DNA of 64,000 nt from Macrosoma leucophasiata (GCA_036365455.1 JAWQUS010000003.1:2748001-2812000); one strand, 5' to 3'. Positions 9,558 through 19,885 are shown, counted from the first letter of the stretch. Notes: generated by a model from the sequence alone, not told the origin. Numbers and translations are program-made.

Positions 9558-10383
9558 ATATAGAATTTATATGTAAAGTTGAAGCTTGACTTACGCGAAT
9601 TCGACTAACACTTCGGACCAAGCGATCCTACCTATAGGGATTTATCGCGTAAGTCTGAGGTATTATGTACCTACTGTATATTTTATTATTGGAGTAACTG
9701 ACTTTTTCTTAAGCACTACAAAGACCCTTCCCCGTCTATCTTTAGTGCTGACATACTTGAATGGCCCCATTAGAAACAAAAAATTGAAATCAAAACAAAA
9801 AAATATCAAAATCACACATCACCTTGTCTCCCTACAATCTCTGTTTGTGACCGATGACTCTTCTTGTGACTTCTGGTTGGTGACTGGGGGTGAACCATTC
9901 AGGGTGTTTAATTATTTCATTAATTATTTTATTTTATATCTTTATCGGCTTGACGAAAAACTGTTTTTTAGTTTCAATTAAGAAGAATGGAGATCTCCCG
10001 TATTTTTTATTTTTTTAATAAAATCATAAAGCGGTTCACAACATATGTACAAACGAATTAAGTTTTAATTATTTAGTGTTGATAGTTTCGGAGTAAAGCA
10101 ACTGTAGCAGCTGTGGACGGACAGACAGACATGACAAATGTATAAGGGTTGTTTAGTTACGGAACCCTAAAAAGGAAAATGCGAATATTTATTCATTCGT
10201 GTGTCCATTCCTACTACTTTGTGGAATGGACACACGTAGTATCAACACTAAAACACTTCTAAGACATTTCGTTCCATACGATCGTGCTTTATTGGGTAAA
10301 ACATAATTACAACAACACCCTAGAAGCAATTCGCAGATGGTCGTCGGCGAATTGAATTTTTTACGAGCAACTGTAATCGAGAC
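9558..10383. other. Gap; one repeat fragment at 10087-10172
   Basis: The 131-codon open frame at 9586-9981 shows no domain, and its composition looks like AT-rich noise. 10087-10172 (TAGTTTCGGAG...ACGGAACCCTAAAAAG) is a minus-oriented fragment of the repeat described at 35642-36214. Confidence 0.5.
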
Positions 10384-11373
10384 TAGTGATGTAACAACAT
10401 ACGAACGGAACGTTTCGACTCCGATTCTGAAAAGTCGGATCTTCTGATTGATATATCACCTCCGACCCCAACTTCAGTTTGACTACAAGTGTGCGTGAGA
10501 GTCAGTCTAAGAATTTGTTTGTTAAATGTGAATGGTTAGCGACTACAGTAGCATATAGACATCTACACAAAAACCAAAAAAAAAAAATTACCACCCCTGA
10601 TGTCTAAAGTTTTAAGCCTTTTTGTAATTACTGGGCAATATATTGTAATTTAACTGATTAACGGAACACTATAGTGCTAAACACTGTAATTTGGCGACAG
10701 ATCGAAATTATGAATCCGAATATATGAAATGAAAATGAAACTAATGGTGGTAGAGCAAACTAATAGTGGCACTGGTGGTAGAGCTCCAGTGACGGAGCTC
10801 GCGGGCGTAGGCACCACCGCATTACCTAATATACTTGCCGCTAAATGGTAGTGTTCAGCACTATCGTGTTCCGGTCAGGTGGTAATGTACGGCCCTGTAA
10901 TTTCAGGCACAGAGGCCATAACACCTTAGGCCTCAGGAGTGGCAGCGCATCTGCATTTTGACCTCTGGTCATTGTGTGGGTGTCTATAGGCTGCAGTCAT
11001 CACTTAACATCAATGTGAACTGCATGCTTGTTTGCCACTTTTATTACATAAAAAAAAAAAAAAAAAAAAAAACTAATAAATAACTAGTTTTAATCGCAGC
11101 TGTAGATAGTAGGTAGAGGATAAATATTGCTATTTTATAATTAGCTTGCCTAGATATAAGAAAATTCTTGTTTGTTCTCTCTCCATAACTGCACCTAGGC
11201 CAAAATATACACAATATGTAAATTTTTTTTAAAAGAAATAAAAAGAGTTGAATAGTTTAATGTTGTATTTGCGCTTAACTTGAAAGTCTTAACATTAATA
11301 TGGTTCATCTCAGAAACGGTTCCGACTCCGATTCCGATATCGGTTCCGATCAAATCACTTTCGTCACATCCCT
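10384..11373. mobile_element. Possible TIR element carrying SINE-A
   Basis: The left end AGTGATGTAAC and right end GTCACATCCCT form an imperfect inverted pair, and both ends carry TCCGACTCCGATTCC-like blocks. This suggests a hAT-like MITE of about 1 kb with a SINE-A inside. The target-site duplication is not convincing. Confidence 0.3.
10766..11069 (+). mobile_element. SINE-A, full-length reference copy
   Basis: The family consensus is readable here. It starts ACTGGTGGTAGAGCTCCAGT, passes through CTTGCCGCTAAATGGTAG, GTGTTCCGGTCAGGTGGTAA, CCTTAGGCCTCAGGAGTGG and CATCAATGTGAACTGCATGC, and ends TTACATA plus an A-run of about 20. A 9-bp duplication AAACTAATA flanks it (10757-10765 and 11070-11078). 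It has no ORF. The poly(A) tail and TSD show reverse transcription. I see no convincing tRNA or 5S head, so the promoter origin is open. The 3' end resembles CR1/Jockey-type LINE tails (see 33519-33662). Confidence 0.85.
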
Positions 11374-11683
11374 AAAGACAGTAAAAGTTGTTTATTTATA
11401 TACTTCTAGTTATGACCCACTGTAGTTTTATTGTTTCTTTACTGCACTATTAATTAGAGAGGTTCCCAACTGTCTTATATATGTTAATGGGTCGAACTAG
11501 AAGGATCGGGATTTATGCAGTAAACTCGTTTTATGGTAATTGACATGAAATTTAAAAGCGACTGGGTAGATTTATTTGCGAAGAACAAAGGCGGTTCAGA
11601 TAACTGGGATAGTGATTTGTTTTATGGTTAGTTTCAGTGATGTTTTTCGGAAATCGTGATTTATGCGACGTTTAAATTGACTT

Positions 11684-11745
11684 TTACTGGTGATAAGCTC
11701 TAGTGGTGTCAAAGAGTGTGTAGAGAGTACGGCCCTGTAATTTTC
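11684..11745 (+). mobile_element. SINE-A remnant
   Basis: TTTTACTGGTGATAAGCTC and ACGGCCCTGTAATTTTC are SINE-A blocks with the intervening part deleted. The sequence 11374-11683 before it holds nothing recognised. Confidence 0.5.
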
Positions 11746-12180
11746 GAGAGACACTACAATTTGAAGGCGTCGAAATGAGATCTTTGCGCAAGATCTGCGG
11801 TGTATCACTCACTGATCGCGTTCGTAATGAAGATGTAAGAAAGAGACTTTGTGTGAATGATAGTATCGGTGTAAAAATGAAAAAAGGCATGCTCCGATGG
11901 TTCGGGCATATAGAAAGAATGTCGAATGAGCGAATGACTAAACAGATATACAATGCGAATGTGGATGGTTGCAGAGGCCCTGGAAGACCAAGACTGACCA
12001 ACCATGACCAAATAGGTCGAGTTCTGTTTGATGGTGGGATCAAAAGTCTTAGGAATTGGCGTGCATGTATGAAGAGAATGATGAAGGTAGACGAGGCACG
12101 AGAGGTTTGTCAGAACCGGGATATCTGGTGCTCTACACTCTCTGCCTACCCCGTTAGGGACCTGGGGTGAAGATACACTA
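11746..12180 (+). pseudogene. LINE-B (RTE-like) ORF C-terminus plus 3' tail
   Basis: In frame from about 11754: EMRSLRKICGVSLTDRVRNE, then LRWFGHIERM, GRPRL and VRDLG before a TGA. This is the C-terminal region that follows the reverse transcriptase in RTE-like endonuclease/RT proteins. No RT or endonuclease domain remains because of 5' truncation. The 3' end reads CTACCCCGTTAGGGACCTGG then GTGAAGATAC. Other copies: 31243, 39199, 41512 (plus strand); 61804; 7050 and 40585 (minus strand). Confidence 0.75.
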
Positions 12181-12659
12181 CAAATTTGGGTCATAGCTTA
12201 CTGCAGCCACCCATCACCCGACCAGCACCGCCTCATGTTACGGCGTCAACTCGTTGTCGACGAGTGGTCCACGGGTGAAAGACGCGAAGTAACTTTTGGA
12301 ACATCCTTTAAGTTAAAAATTTACGTCACATGCATATTACATTTAATTTTTTACCTATGTATAAAACCGTAACTGGATCACTTCTAACAAAATAATGTTG
12401 TCTCGTTCACACTTAGTGTATTTTGTATTTCGTCACAGCGCGAAAAAGTAATAGAAATATTTAGATGTACGAGTATATCAAATTTTGTTACTACCTTCGT
12501 TAAATTGTATATTATTATTTCTTTTATGTAATAACTGTGATGTTACTGTTGTCGTACCTACATAGATTCGCATAAGCATACCGGACAAGTCTTGGTGACT
12601 TTTGGTTTGCTTTGATGTACATATTTTGTAATGTTTTCTTAAATAAATTATTTTAAAAA
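12181..12659. other. Gap without genes
   Basis: GC-rich at 12200-12290, including GACGAGTGGTCCACGGGTG, which is reminiscent of the GC-rich repeat at 12660; otherwise AT-rich and unrecognised. Confidence 0.45.
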
Positions 12660-12918
12660 AATAAAAAATCTGGTGAACCACTCGCGGACGGCGCGCGGTC
12701 CGCTTGGAAACGGCGAGTTGGCAATGCAAAGTCAACGTAAGGTAGGCAAGTGGTCACCGAATGGTCCACTCGCCGTTCGCGCGTGGACCGCGCTCCGCCC
12801 GCACGTAGACGGCTTGCAGTCGAGGGGATTTAGTGTCGATACGGAGCGAAGTTGATGTAATGAGCACAGACCGCTCGAGGCGGTCGAGCGCTGGTCGGGT
12901 GCCGGGTGGCTGTAGTGA
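12660..12918. repeat. GC-rich dispersed repeat (related to 22434-22902)
   Basis: CGCTCGAGGCGGTCGAGCG and GGTGCCGGGTGGCT near the right end are the reverse of GAGCCACCCGGCACCCG... at 22434. The GCAATGCAAAGTCAA segment is also shared. Probably a non-autonomous DNA element; no terminal duplication identified. The apparent ORFs of 60-85 codons in it are high-GC artefacts. Confidence 0.55.
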
Positions 12919-13226
12919 GCTATGACCCTTAGGCTTTAGGGGTAGCAACGTGTTTACATTGAAATCTCTGGTGTAGTGTTGTTTATATGGTACGGTATTC
13001 ACTTATCATCAATGTGAACTGTATGCTTGTTTGCCTCTTCATCACAGAAGTTGTTTTTTCTTTATCGCTAAGTTTCAATTTAAAAACACAGGTTTATTTA
13101 TGTAAGGAAGGTTGCAAAAAAGCATTTTGACCTTAGTCCTTGTGTGGGTGCCAATAGGCTGCAGTCATCACTTGACATCAATGTGAACTGTATGCTAGTT
13201 TACCACTTCCATTACATCAAAAATAC
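12919..13226 (+). mobile_element. Two SINE-A 3' fragments
   Basis: 12919-13045 belongs to a diverged subfamily (ACATTGAAATCTCTGG in place of the usual CATTTTGACC). 13118-13226 is a standard 3' end (GCATTTTGACCTTAGTCC to CCATTACATCAAAAA). Confidence 0.6.
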
Positions 13227-13261
13227 TTTTTTACCACCGACGTTACATAATACAGGTAGGT

Positions 13262-13342
13262 ATACTTACGTGTTGTCCGGGGGTCGGGAATCGAAATCGT
13301 GATCACTCGGATCATCCTAGTAACCACTAGATCAACCGGATT
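13262..13342 (-). repeat. tRNA-like SINE head
   Basis: The minus strand carries an A-box-like TGATCTAGTGG and a B box in GATTTCGATTCCCG. The stems do not close well, so it is a tRNA-derived repeat or pseudogene, not a tRNA gene. 13343-13719 holds nothing recognised. Confidence 0.45.
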
Positions 13343-13719
13343 GTTGTTCCAGCGCACGCGTCTCTCATTGCACTACATTACACAAACTATAAACATTCAC
13401 CAACACCTGCTTTGCATTTAAAATGAATCCCATCTCAAGACGCCTCGTTAAAAAAACATAGCACTTGTCGAATATTAATTTGACGAGTTAATTTACTCGA
13501 GAGCAATTTGTTTTGTGGCTTTAAGACGACGTAAATCTTATAATTAATCAGAGAAGCGTGAATGTTAATAAGGAAATTGGCTTGATACATATAATTACAG
13601 CTAAATTGAATGTTATGTTTTGTTCAAATATAATTTTTTGATTATATGAAATACAAATTAAAGAAATTTTAAAAATTATGTCCTTATCTGTGGGCGGGAG
13701 GGAGCCTAAATACCAACTT

Positions 13720-14200
13720 GGTCCCCTTGACTCCATCAAAAACGTCCCATTCGAATCGTCAACGATCCAGAAATCACATCGACTCTAAAATCTGAGTTTG
13801 AGAAGAGACATTGGATGTCTGTGCATTTCCTACCGCCTCTACAATGGCGAGTGCTTTAATGAACTGTTTGATCTGGTGCCATCGTCTCCATTCCTACATC
13901 GCTCCACCTGCCGAAAAAAAGAAGTTCCACCCGCACAGATTGGATACTTGGAAGTCCTCAACAGTCCGTAGTGATTCGCGCGTTCACTCTTGCTCTGAAC
14001 ATGCAAATTGTGGGACGAACTTCCCTCTGAGGAGATCCCCTGGCGTTACAATATGGGTTCTTCAAAACAGGCGTCCTAATGAGTCTTCCAGAGCTGGGTG
14101 CGCGTCGTCAACTTCCCTGGTGTTATAAATGTTCATAGGCGAATGTAACTACTTTGCATGGCCTATCTGCTTGTCAATCCTTTGACATAAAAATAAGTTC
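13720..14200 (+). pseudogene. Decayed CR1/Jockey-like LINE 3' fragment
   Basis: Pieces in changing frames match the C-terminus of the LINE at 24929-26505: RPIRIVNDPE, then YNGEC, LFDLVP and FHPHRLDTW. At least two frameshifts separate them, and the conserved Leu-Trp-Asn-Glu-Leu block is scrambled. A 3' UTR-like stretch with GTTATAAATGTTCATAGGC and GACATAAAAATAAG follows. Older than the 25-kb copy, judging by the damage. Confidence 0.7.
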
Positions 14201-14299
14201 ATAGGTAATTAATTACAAGAAAATAGAACCTTACGTCCTTTAGGCAGTGACACTAGACTGTGAACTGTGTAATATAATTATAGTAGAAACAGACGTCCG

Positions 14300-14500
14300 G
14301 ATTCGATACGGCGGACCGAATCCGCCGACCATATCCGCTTTCGCTACACACGACCAGATTCGATACGGCGGACCGAATCCGCCGACCATATCCGCTTTCG
14401 CTACACACGACCAGATTCGATACGGCGGACTGAATCCGCCGACTATATCCGCTTTCGCTACACACGACCAGATTCGGTACTGCAGACGGAATCCGCCGAC
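14300..14500 (+). repeat. 57-bp minisatellite, about 3.5 units
   Basis: Units begin at 14300, 14357, 14414 and 14471 with GATTCGATACGGCGGA. Each unit contains the imperfect palindrome GGCGGACCGAATCCGCC and the segment TTCGCTACACACGACCAG. The fourth unit is degenerate. As 57 is 19 codons, both strands stay open (14247-14537 and minus-strand frames), which mimics a repeat protein. Downstream, 14553-14625 has ACACACGGCCAGATTTGG and a larger palindrome around CCGCGGTCCG, probably an ancestral related unit. Confidence 0.85.
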
Positions 14501-14639
14501 CAAACCTGCGCAAACGAACCGCATCGGACTTGATTAATAATAATTATGTCCGCAGGACTCCTCTACACACGGCCAGATTTGGTTCGGAGCGTACCGAATC
14601 CGCGGTCCGCTCCGTACCAAATCCGGACGTGCTATATCT

Positions 14640-15030
14640 ACTTATTTCTATTCAATAATACGAGTATGATAGTCCGAAAACCAGGGCCGTATTTAAGACC
14701 GTTAAAAAAATCCACAATAATCTAGAAAATTAAGAATAAGTAACATTATAGCATAAAACGTGAAAAATAACCCTCAAATGCTGTCCTCTTTGTCAAACGA
14801 GATTATGTAATTACTGCGGGCACTAGCGTGGTTAAAAACCCTAGAGGTTCTCTAATTAATTAACGTTAACACAATTAATGACCCTCGGCGAAGTCTTGAA
14901 GCGGTTGAGAATTTCCAGTTTAATCTTTGATACCACAGAAAAGAGAAAACGTAGTGGAATTAGTATCGAGAATTATTTTATGGAAACACAAAGCAAAGCT
15001 GTTGTTGTAAATGTTATAGCTGGATTATTG
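14640..15030. other. AT-rich gap
   Basis: No gene or repeat recognised. Confidence 0.5.
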
Positions 15031-15186
15031 CCTTAGGAGTCCAGTGGTAGCAGGTCACTACTCTTAGAGGGCTATCAGAGATAAAGGTGAAAAATCCACC
15101 CATTTTCTGCTAGTTGCCCAGTACCTACCTTGGACTTTGGTAACGTGCCCGGAGATGTCAACAGGCTTGCCACCTTTTATACGGGC
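15031..15186 (+). mobile_element. T1 SINE, 3'-truncated and degraded
   Basis: AGTGGTAGCAGGTCACTACT, then ATCAGAGATAAAGGTGAAAA and TGCCCGGAGATGTCAACAGG match the T1 copies at 4409 and 59470. The B-box region has been deleted. It stops at CCTTTTATACGGGC where the 5S-derived SINE S2 begins. Confidence 0.7.
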
Positions 15187-15532
15187 AACCCTTGATACGT
15201 CCCATTGCTGGGCACAAGTCTCTCCTCTTCTTAGGTGGAGGTCTAGAGTTTACTCCACCACGCTGCTCCATTGCGGGTTGGTGGAGATAATGGTTAGTGG
15301 CCAACCCGCTGTCTGATGTTTTTAAGCCGCCCATAAGGCCTCCGACAAGGTTTAACGACTGCTATATATCGATAGCAACCGGGACCGACGGCTTTACGTG
15401 ACCTTCGAAGCACAGAAACGCACATTTTAATTTGCCTCTAGCGATCACCCATGAGACACGCGACCGCGCCCGTATCGCATAACTGAGTAGATCGCTTCCG
15501 ATCTACACCAGCCGCGGGGCCATGCGCGCTTG
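15187..15532 (-). mobile_element. 5S rRNA-derived SINE, copy S2
   Basis: Nearly full length. The minus strand carries GGTTGGCCACTAACC, GTCGGAGGCCTTATGGGCGG and the LINE-like tail CCCAGCAATGGGACGTATCA. The internal 5S-like block is slightly degraded (ATGGGTGATCGC). Confidence 0.75.
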
Positions 15533-15543
15533 CTTCCACCTGT

Positions 15544-15821
15544 GTTTTTTTTATGTCATGGAAGTGGCAAACAAGCGTGCAGTTCACGTTGATGTTAAGT
15601 AGCCTATAGACACTTACACAAAGACCAAGGTCAAAATGCAGATGCGTTACCACTCATTAGGCCTAAGGTGTTATGTCTCGGTGCCGGATATTACAGTGCC
15701 GTACATTACCACCTGACTAGAACACGATAGTGCTGAACACTACCATTTAGCGGCAAGTATATTAGGTAATGCGGTGGTGCCTACGCCCGCGAGCTCCGTC
15801 ACTGGAGCTCTACCACCAGTA
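15544..15821 (-). mobile_element. SINE-A, nearly full-length
   Basis: Reads from T-run/TTATGTCATGGAAGTGGC to GGAGCTCTACCACCAGT, with a small internal deletion (TTAAGTAGCCTATAG). Directly downstream of the S2 SINE. Confidence 0.8.
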
Positions 15822-16071
15822 AGTAATACACACGTGTTACATAAACGATTGAAAAAGTTAAACATAAAAGTGGTTTTATTTAAGTTTCACCATGTGGACA
15901 CGCACAAAAATATTGTCGTGTCCAGACGACGAAATAACAAGTCATTACAATTTCAAATTTAACCAACTGGACATACGTGTGTCCGGTCGTCCGTGTCGAG
16001 TTGACGAATAACCCGAATTAACTACTTAATTGATCAATACATGTTTTATATACACAAATATGTCGGCGGTT

Positions 16072-16293
16072 ATAATAAAATCAATTGCTGTTCGTTGGTC
16101 TCGCTAAAACTCGAGAACGACTAAACCGATTTGGCTAATTTTAGTTTTGAATGGTTTAAAAAAATATGAAGAAAGTGAAGGGTATCAGTAAAAACCACAA
16201 TTTTATTTTTCCTTACAAATAGTCCGTATCTATCAAACCTGATGACACATTATTTCATTCTGAGACAATACGAAGTTTGCCGGGTCAGCTAGT
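16072..16293 (+). mobile_element. Helitron-like element H1, short copy
   Basis: TCAATTGCTGTTCGTTGGTC through GACACATTATTTCATTCTG to TTTGCCGGGTCAGCTAGT. Represents the uninterrupted form of the element at 7157-8349. Confidence 0.65.
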
Positions 16294-16303
16294 TAATTTT
16301 TAT

Positions 16304-16513
16304 AAAATTATTCTTCGTAAGTTTTCGCGAGCTTCATACATTGTAGAAATTAAACTTGCGGGTTTTCTCGCGTACGGGCAGACTGAGGCACTGGGCGGTC
16401 TGCCCGTGACTACGATAGCTGGAAAGCGACCGAAACGTCGGGTGTAAGAAGAAGTTTGGGAGTGTTGTATACGCGAGAAAATCCGCAAGTTTAATTTCTA
16501 CAAAATTATTCTT
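16304..16513. mobile_element. Foldback element FB2 with 12-bp TSD
   Basis: AAAATTATTCTT is duplicated at 16304-16315 and 16502-16513. Between them, GTAGAAATTAAACTTGCGGG near the left end is reversed at the right end (CCGCAAGTTTAATTTCTAC). A left extension (CGTAAGTTTTCGCGAGCTTC) matches the right flank of FB3 in reverse. The core has CCGTGACTACG, GCTGGAAAGCGACCG and AAACGTCGGGTGT. No poly(A) and no coding capacity. Confidence 0.8.
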
Positions 16514-16561
16514 TTCCTCTGCTTATCCTTCGAGGAATATAAGGAAGGCAATAAACCTCGA

Positions 16562-16686
16562 CTGGTAGTAGAGTTTCAGTGTAGGAACTTGAGAACGTAG
16601 GCACCACCGCATTACCTAATCTATCTGCCGCCAAATGGTAGTGTTCAGTACTATCGTGTTCCGTTTAGATGGTAATGTAAGGCCCC
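16562..16686 (+). mobile_element. SINE-A subfamily fragment
   Basis: 5' half of a divergent subfamily: GTAGAGTTTCAGTGTAGGAA and CTAATCTATCTGCCGCCAAA replace the usual words. Also seen at 46023 and 55828. Confidence 0.65.
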
Positions 16687-16740
16687 ATAATAAATATTTT
16701 ATTTTATTTCTTATTTTAAAGGAAAACAAACAGCGATTTA

Positions 16741-16942
16741 TCTATACTCATATTATAAAGCTGAAGAGTTTATTTGTTTGAACGCGCTAATCTCAGGAAC
16801 TCCTGGTCCGATTTGAAAAATTCTTTTAGTGTTAGATAGCCTATTTATTGAGGAAGTCTTAAGGCTATATAACATCACGCTAAGCCGAATAGGAGAAGGT
16901 AGGTAACATTGCACCCGCGCGAAGCCGGGGCGGTCCGCTAGT
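16741..16942 (+). mobile_element. Helitron-like element H3, intact copy
   Basis: TCTATACTCATATTATAAAG to CGCGCGAAGCCGGGGCGG..CGCTAGT. Serves as the empty-site model for the T1 insertion at 4409. Confidence 0.7.
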
Positions 16943-17285
16943 GTCGTTCACTCATTTCATAAAAAAGCTACGTTTTTTGTCTTGAGCATTGTAATACTTA
17001 TAAAAATTGTTTATACCCTTCCTTTGTTTGTCATCTAGACTTTCAGTAAGAAGTATGGTAAACATTTCATCCCTAACTTTAACCCCGTTGTATGTACCCA
17101 GTCGACATGCCTGACTTGCCTATCGCAAAGAAAACAAACAAGTGTATTCATCAGCGAAATTCTTTTCAAATAAATCAATTTGGTTGATAGCATCTCTCGG
17201 AATGACGGATTCTAAGTGACCAGTTTGTAGACGTGACGGATTGGGGCTAACGGCCCGGATGGAACTATTTTCAGGGTTGTCCAAT

Positions 17286-17682
17286 TTAAGTTTTTTTTTT
17301 GTAAGAAAGGTGGCAAACACACGTGCAGCTCACATTTGTGTTTTTTTTAACTAATTATAGTGGCAAACAAGCATGCAGTTCACATTGATGTTAAGTGAGT
17401 AGTAGAGTTCCAGTGACGGAGCTCGCGGGCGTAGGCACCACCGCCATACCTAATATACTTGCCACTAAATGGTAGTGTTCAGCACTATCGTGTTCCGGTC
17501 AGGCGGTAATGTACGTCCCTGTAATTTCCGGCACAGAGGCATAACACCTTAGGTCTCAGGAGTGGTAACACATCTGCATTTAACCTTGGTCTTCGTGTGG
17601 GTGTCTATAGGCTGCAGTCAACACTTAACATCAATGTGAACTGCAAGCTTGTTTACCACTTACATTACATAAAAAAATAAAT
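17286..17682. mobile_element. SINE-A cluster: two (-) ends abutting a (+) full copy
   Basis: Minus-strand 3' ends lie at 17286-17335 and 17345-17396. They run head-on into a plus copy at 17397-17682 that has a mutated 5' start (GTAGTAGAGTTCCAGTGACG) and an A/TAA-rich tail. The second minus fragment and the plus copy together form an inverted arrangement. Confidence 0.7.
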
Positions 17683-18602
17683 AATAATAATAATGATATC
17701 AAAGTTATCAATTCATTTATTTTCAGACCATTTGATCAATAATTAAAATAAATAAACAATAAATCTTAGAATTAAAAATTAAAATTAAATAAAATACATA
17801 GTAAAACATGAAATTACAATTATAAATAAATAAAGAATGTCAAGTACTTAATAACTAGAGCAGACTATCGAGCTACTATTTTAAAAAAGTAAAGTTATCA
17901 AACCATATTTTAATAAATTATTATTTAGTCTTATAATTGACGCAAAATAAATAGACAACCCTAGGAAAAACTTCCACTTTTCTATTACAAGACATAAGTC
18001 TTTTTACGACTTCATCCGTCTAATGTAATGAATACTCTGTCTGTCGGTGCGTAAGCAGCGATGGATTACCATCTGTTTGTTTCATTTCACTCGCCTTTTG
18101 AGTTTTCTAGGGTTCCGTACATGGAAAGTGGAAACGGATCACTTCGTCGGTGATACTGCAATAGCGCTTAACCAACATTGGAAAATCTTCTAAAAATGAA
18201 TTTTACAGGAAAGCAAAAAAACTAAATTCCTTGTTAAATATTTTTTTAATGATTGTTGCAAAATAAATTTTAGGTACTAAAGGAGAATCTTAACCTAATC
18301 TCACAAGTATTTAAGCGATATAATCAGTAATTAGTTAGAATAATCACTTACGCATTATTGAGGTAGCAAAATCTGCACATTTTTGGTAATTATTAGGCCT
18401 TACGCGCTATCAAACCAAAAATATACAACTAAATAGTATAAAAATCTCAAATATTTTATGTTTAAAATACCAAAATTAAACTTTTTTCAAGTCTTTATAA
18501 TTATCAAACTTAACAGTTTGCTTGTAACACAACCAGTTATAAACATAAATCATCGAGTCTGAACAACAAAATCTTCTAAACTTAACAATTAGAATAAAAA
18601 GT
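17683..18602. other. AT-rich gap
   Basis: No gene. 18105-18120 (CTAGGGTTCCGTACATGG) is a scrap of the repeat at 35642. The rest is AT-rich and single-copy in the window. Confidence 0.55.
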
Positions 18603-18727
18603 ATCTTTTATTTTTAAAGAAAAATGGAAAGAAAAATTTGACTTGAGGCGAGACTCGAACTCGCGACCTACTGGGAATCTAGTCCAGTAGGTCCCAGTAG
18701 GTCGCGAGTTCGAGTCTCGCCTGAAGT
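18603..18727. repeat. Hairpin made of two inverted tRNA-like 3' halves
   Basis: Left arm 18641-18676 and right arm 18692-18727 pair at 35 of 36 positions. Each arm is the T-arm plus acceptor 3' side (GCGAGTTCGAGTCTCGCCTG) of the tRNA-like unit seen whole at 43318-43391. The left arm is followed outward by its own tail (TTTCTTTCCATTTTTC reversed). An 8-bp direct repeat TAAAAAGT flanks (18595-18602, 18727-18734). Confidence 0.8.
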
Positions 18728-18735
18728 AAAAAGTC

Positions 18736-19344
18736 GTAAGTCGAATGTTCCACGTACAAATTATAAAGTTGGGACTTTGAGTATACTTTAACGTAATCTC
18801 GTTTGCTTTGGGTGTTATCAATATTCTGTGGCGCAATAATGCCCTTTGGTGGACAGCTAGAATCACCAAGCCAGTACCGAACGACCCATTTTTTTATGCC
18901 AAGTGTGTTCAAAAATGTCGTCAAGCAAACCCTTTTTTTTACCATTAACCGGCAAGTAGTATATTTTAGTACATTCTCGTCTAGAGTTTTTCTGCTCGTA
19001 TCCTTTTTATCTACCATTGAAGAAACAAACATTTTCTTTTCAGGCCCCTTCATTCTCCAAAAACTATTAAAAATGTCTAATCGTGTCTCTTCAGTCATTT
19101 GAAAAAAAAGTGGAATTTAGTTTGGATCTGATACAGAATCATCTGAAGAGAAATGGGAAAATACCGGTGTGTAAGGTGCAGGAAGCGCGTTCATTTGATC
19201 GAGGATTTGTTGCTTCTTTCGAAGGAGTTCTTGTCGACATTTTTGTAGGTCTTTCAAAGTCATAACTTGGCTGTTGACATCGGCTCTTTGTAAATAGTCT
19301 ACGTCACACGAACTTAGTGCCTCATTTGCTTGCTCTTCTGCCAT
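18736..19344 (-). pseudogene. Fragment of an insect multi-copy protein family
   Basis: From ATG 19342-19344 the frame gives 75 residues: a Leu/Lys/Gln-rich coiled-coil-like stretch (residues 25-50), then HFSSDDSVSDPN and TAA (19117-19119). The same frame continues after the stop with IPLFFQ and MTEETRLDIFNSFWRM, then FLNTLGIKKWVVRYW. I associate SDP(N/D)Y(I/V)P and the FLNTLG...VRYW pattern with an uncharacterised, widely duplicated insect family that may be transposon-derived. This is recognition by pattern, not by search. If correct, the TAA replaces a Tyr codon and a middle portion is deleted. The 3' end is cut by the hairpin at 18603-18727. The sequence just upstream of the ATG (TTATTTTTTAGC) could be a splice acceptor. 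Confidence 0.5.
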
Positions 19345-19885
19345 GCTAAAAAATAATAACTGAATTAATTGGTCAGCTTGTACATCCTAATTGGATTAAT
19401 TTCAAATTACTTATATGCAGATAAACACCATTTTTATAGTGAAACTGACCTTATAGAAAGCTGGGATCCTAGAACTAAAAACATTTAGAATAAAACCAGA
19501 AAAATGACTAATCGGCAGCAAAAACACAGCTTACCTAAGCAAAGTGAGCAAAACATACTTATAATAAAAAAGGTTTCTAGAAAGTTACAAGTAGCAATCT
19601 GGTTTAATACCACTGTAGGGCAAAAATTAAACATCAATAATTCCGCGGAAGTACAAAAAATTCACGTAGAATAATTTATAGGCAACCGCGTAACTACCAA
19701 ATAAAGTTTGATCATGACTTTATGTGCAAAACACAATAAATACTTGAATATATAATAAATAATTAACTCTCTGTACATTACAGAATTAGTGTATAGTACT
19801 TACATAGAAATATCTTCAGTAGCTCTTCGATGATAATATATTTTTTTCAGAGTAACGCACAAAACACTCTCACGCACCTGTATAA
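19345..19885. other. AT-rich gap upstream of the protein fragment
   Basis: No promoter or exon recognised. It would contain an intron or 5' flank if the fragment is a real exon. Confidence 0.4.

Noticed and set aside
9586..9981. 131-codon open frame on the plus strand
   Set aside because: Hydrophobic/AT-driven composition, no domain or motif, no splice or promoter context, and no similarity to other parts of the window.
14247..14537. Repeat-protein-like ORFs on both strands
   Set aside because: Open only because the 57-bp minisatellite unit is a multiple of three and stop-free; simultaneous open frames on both strands argue against coding.
19072..19119. 46-bp intron (GTATCAG...GAAG) joining the two pieces of the protein fragment
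   Set aside because: Too short for a typical insect intron, and the spliced frame runs into a stop; a Tyr-to-stop mutation explains the sequence better.
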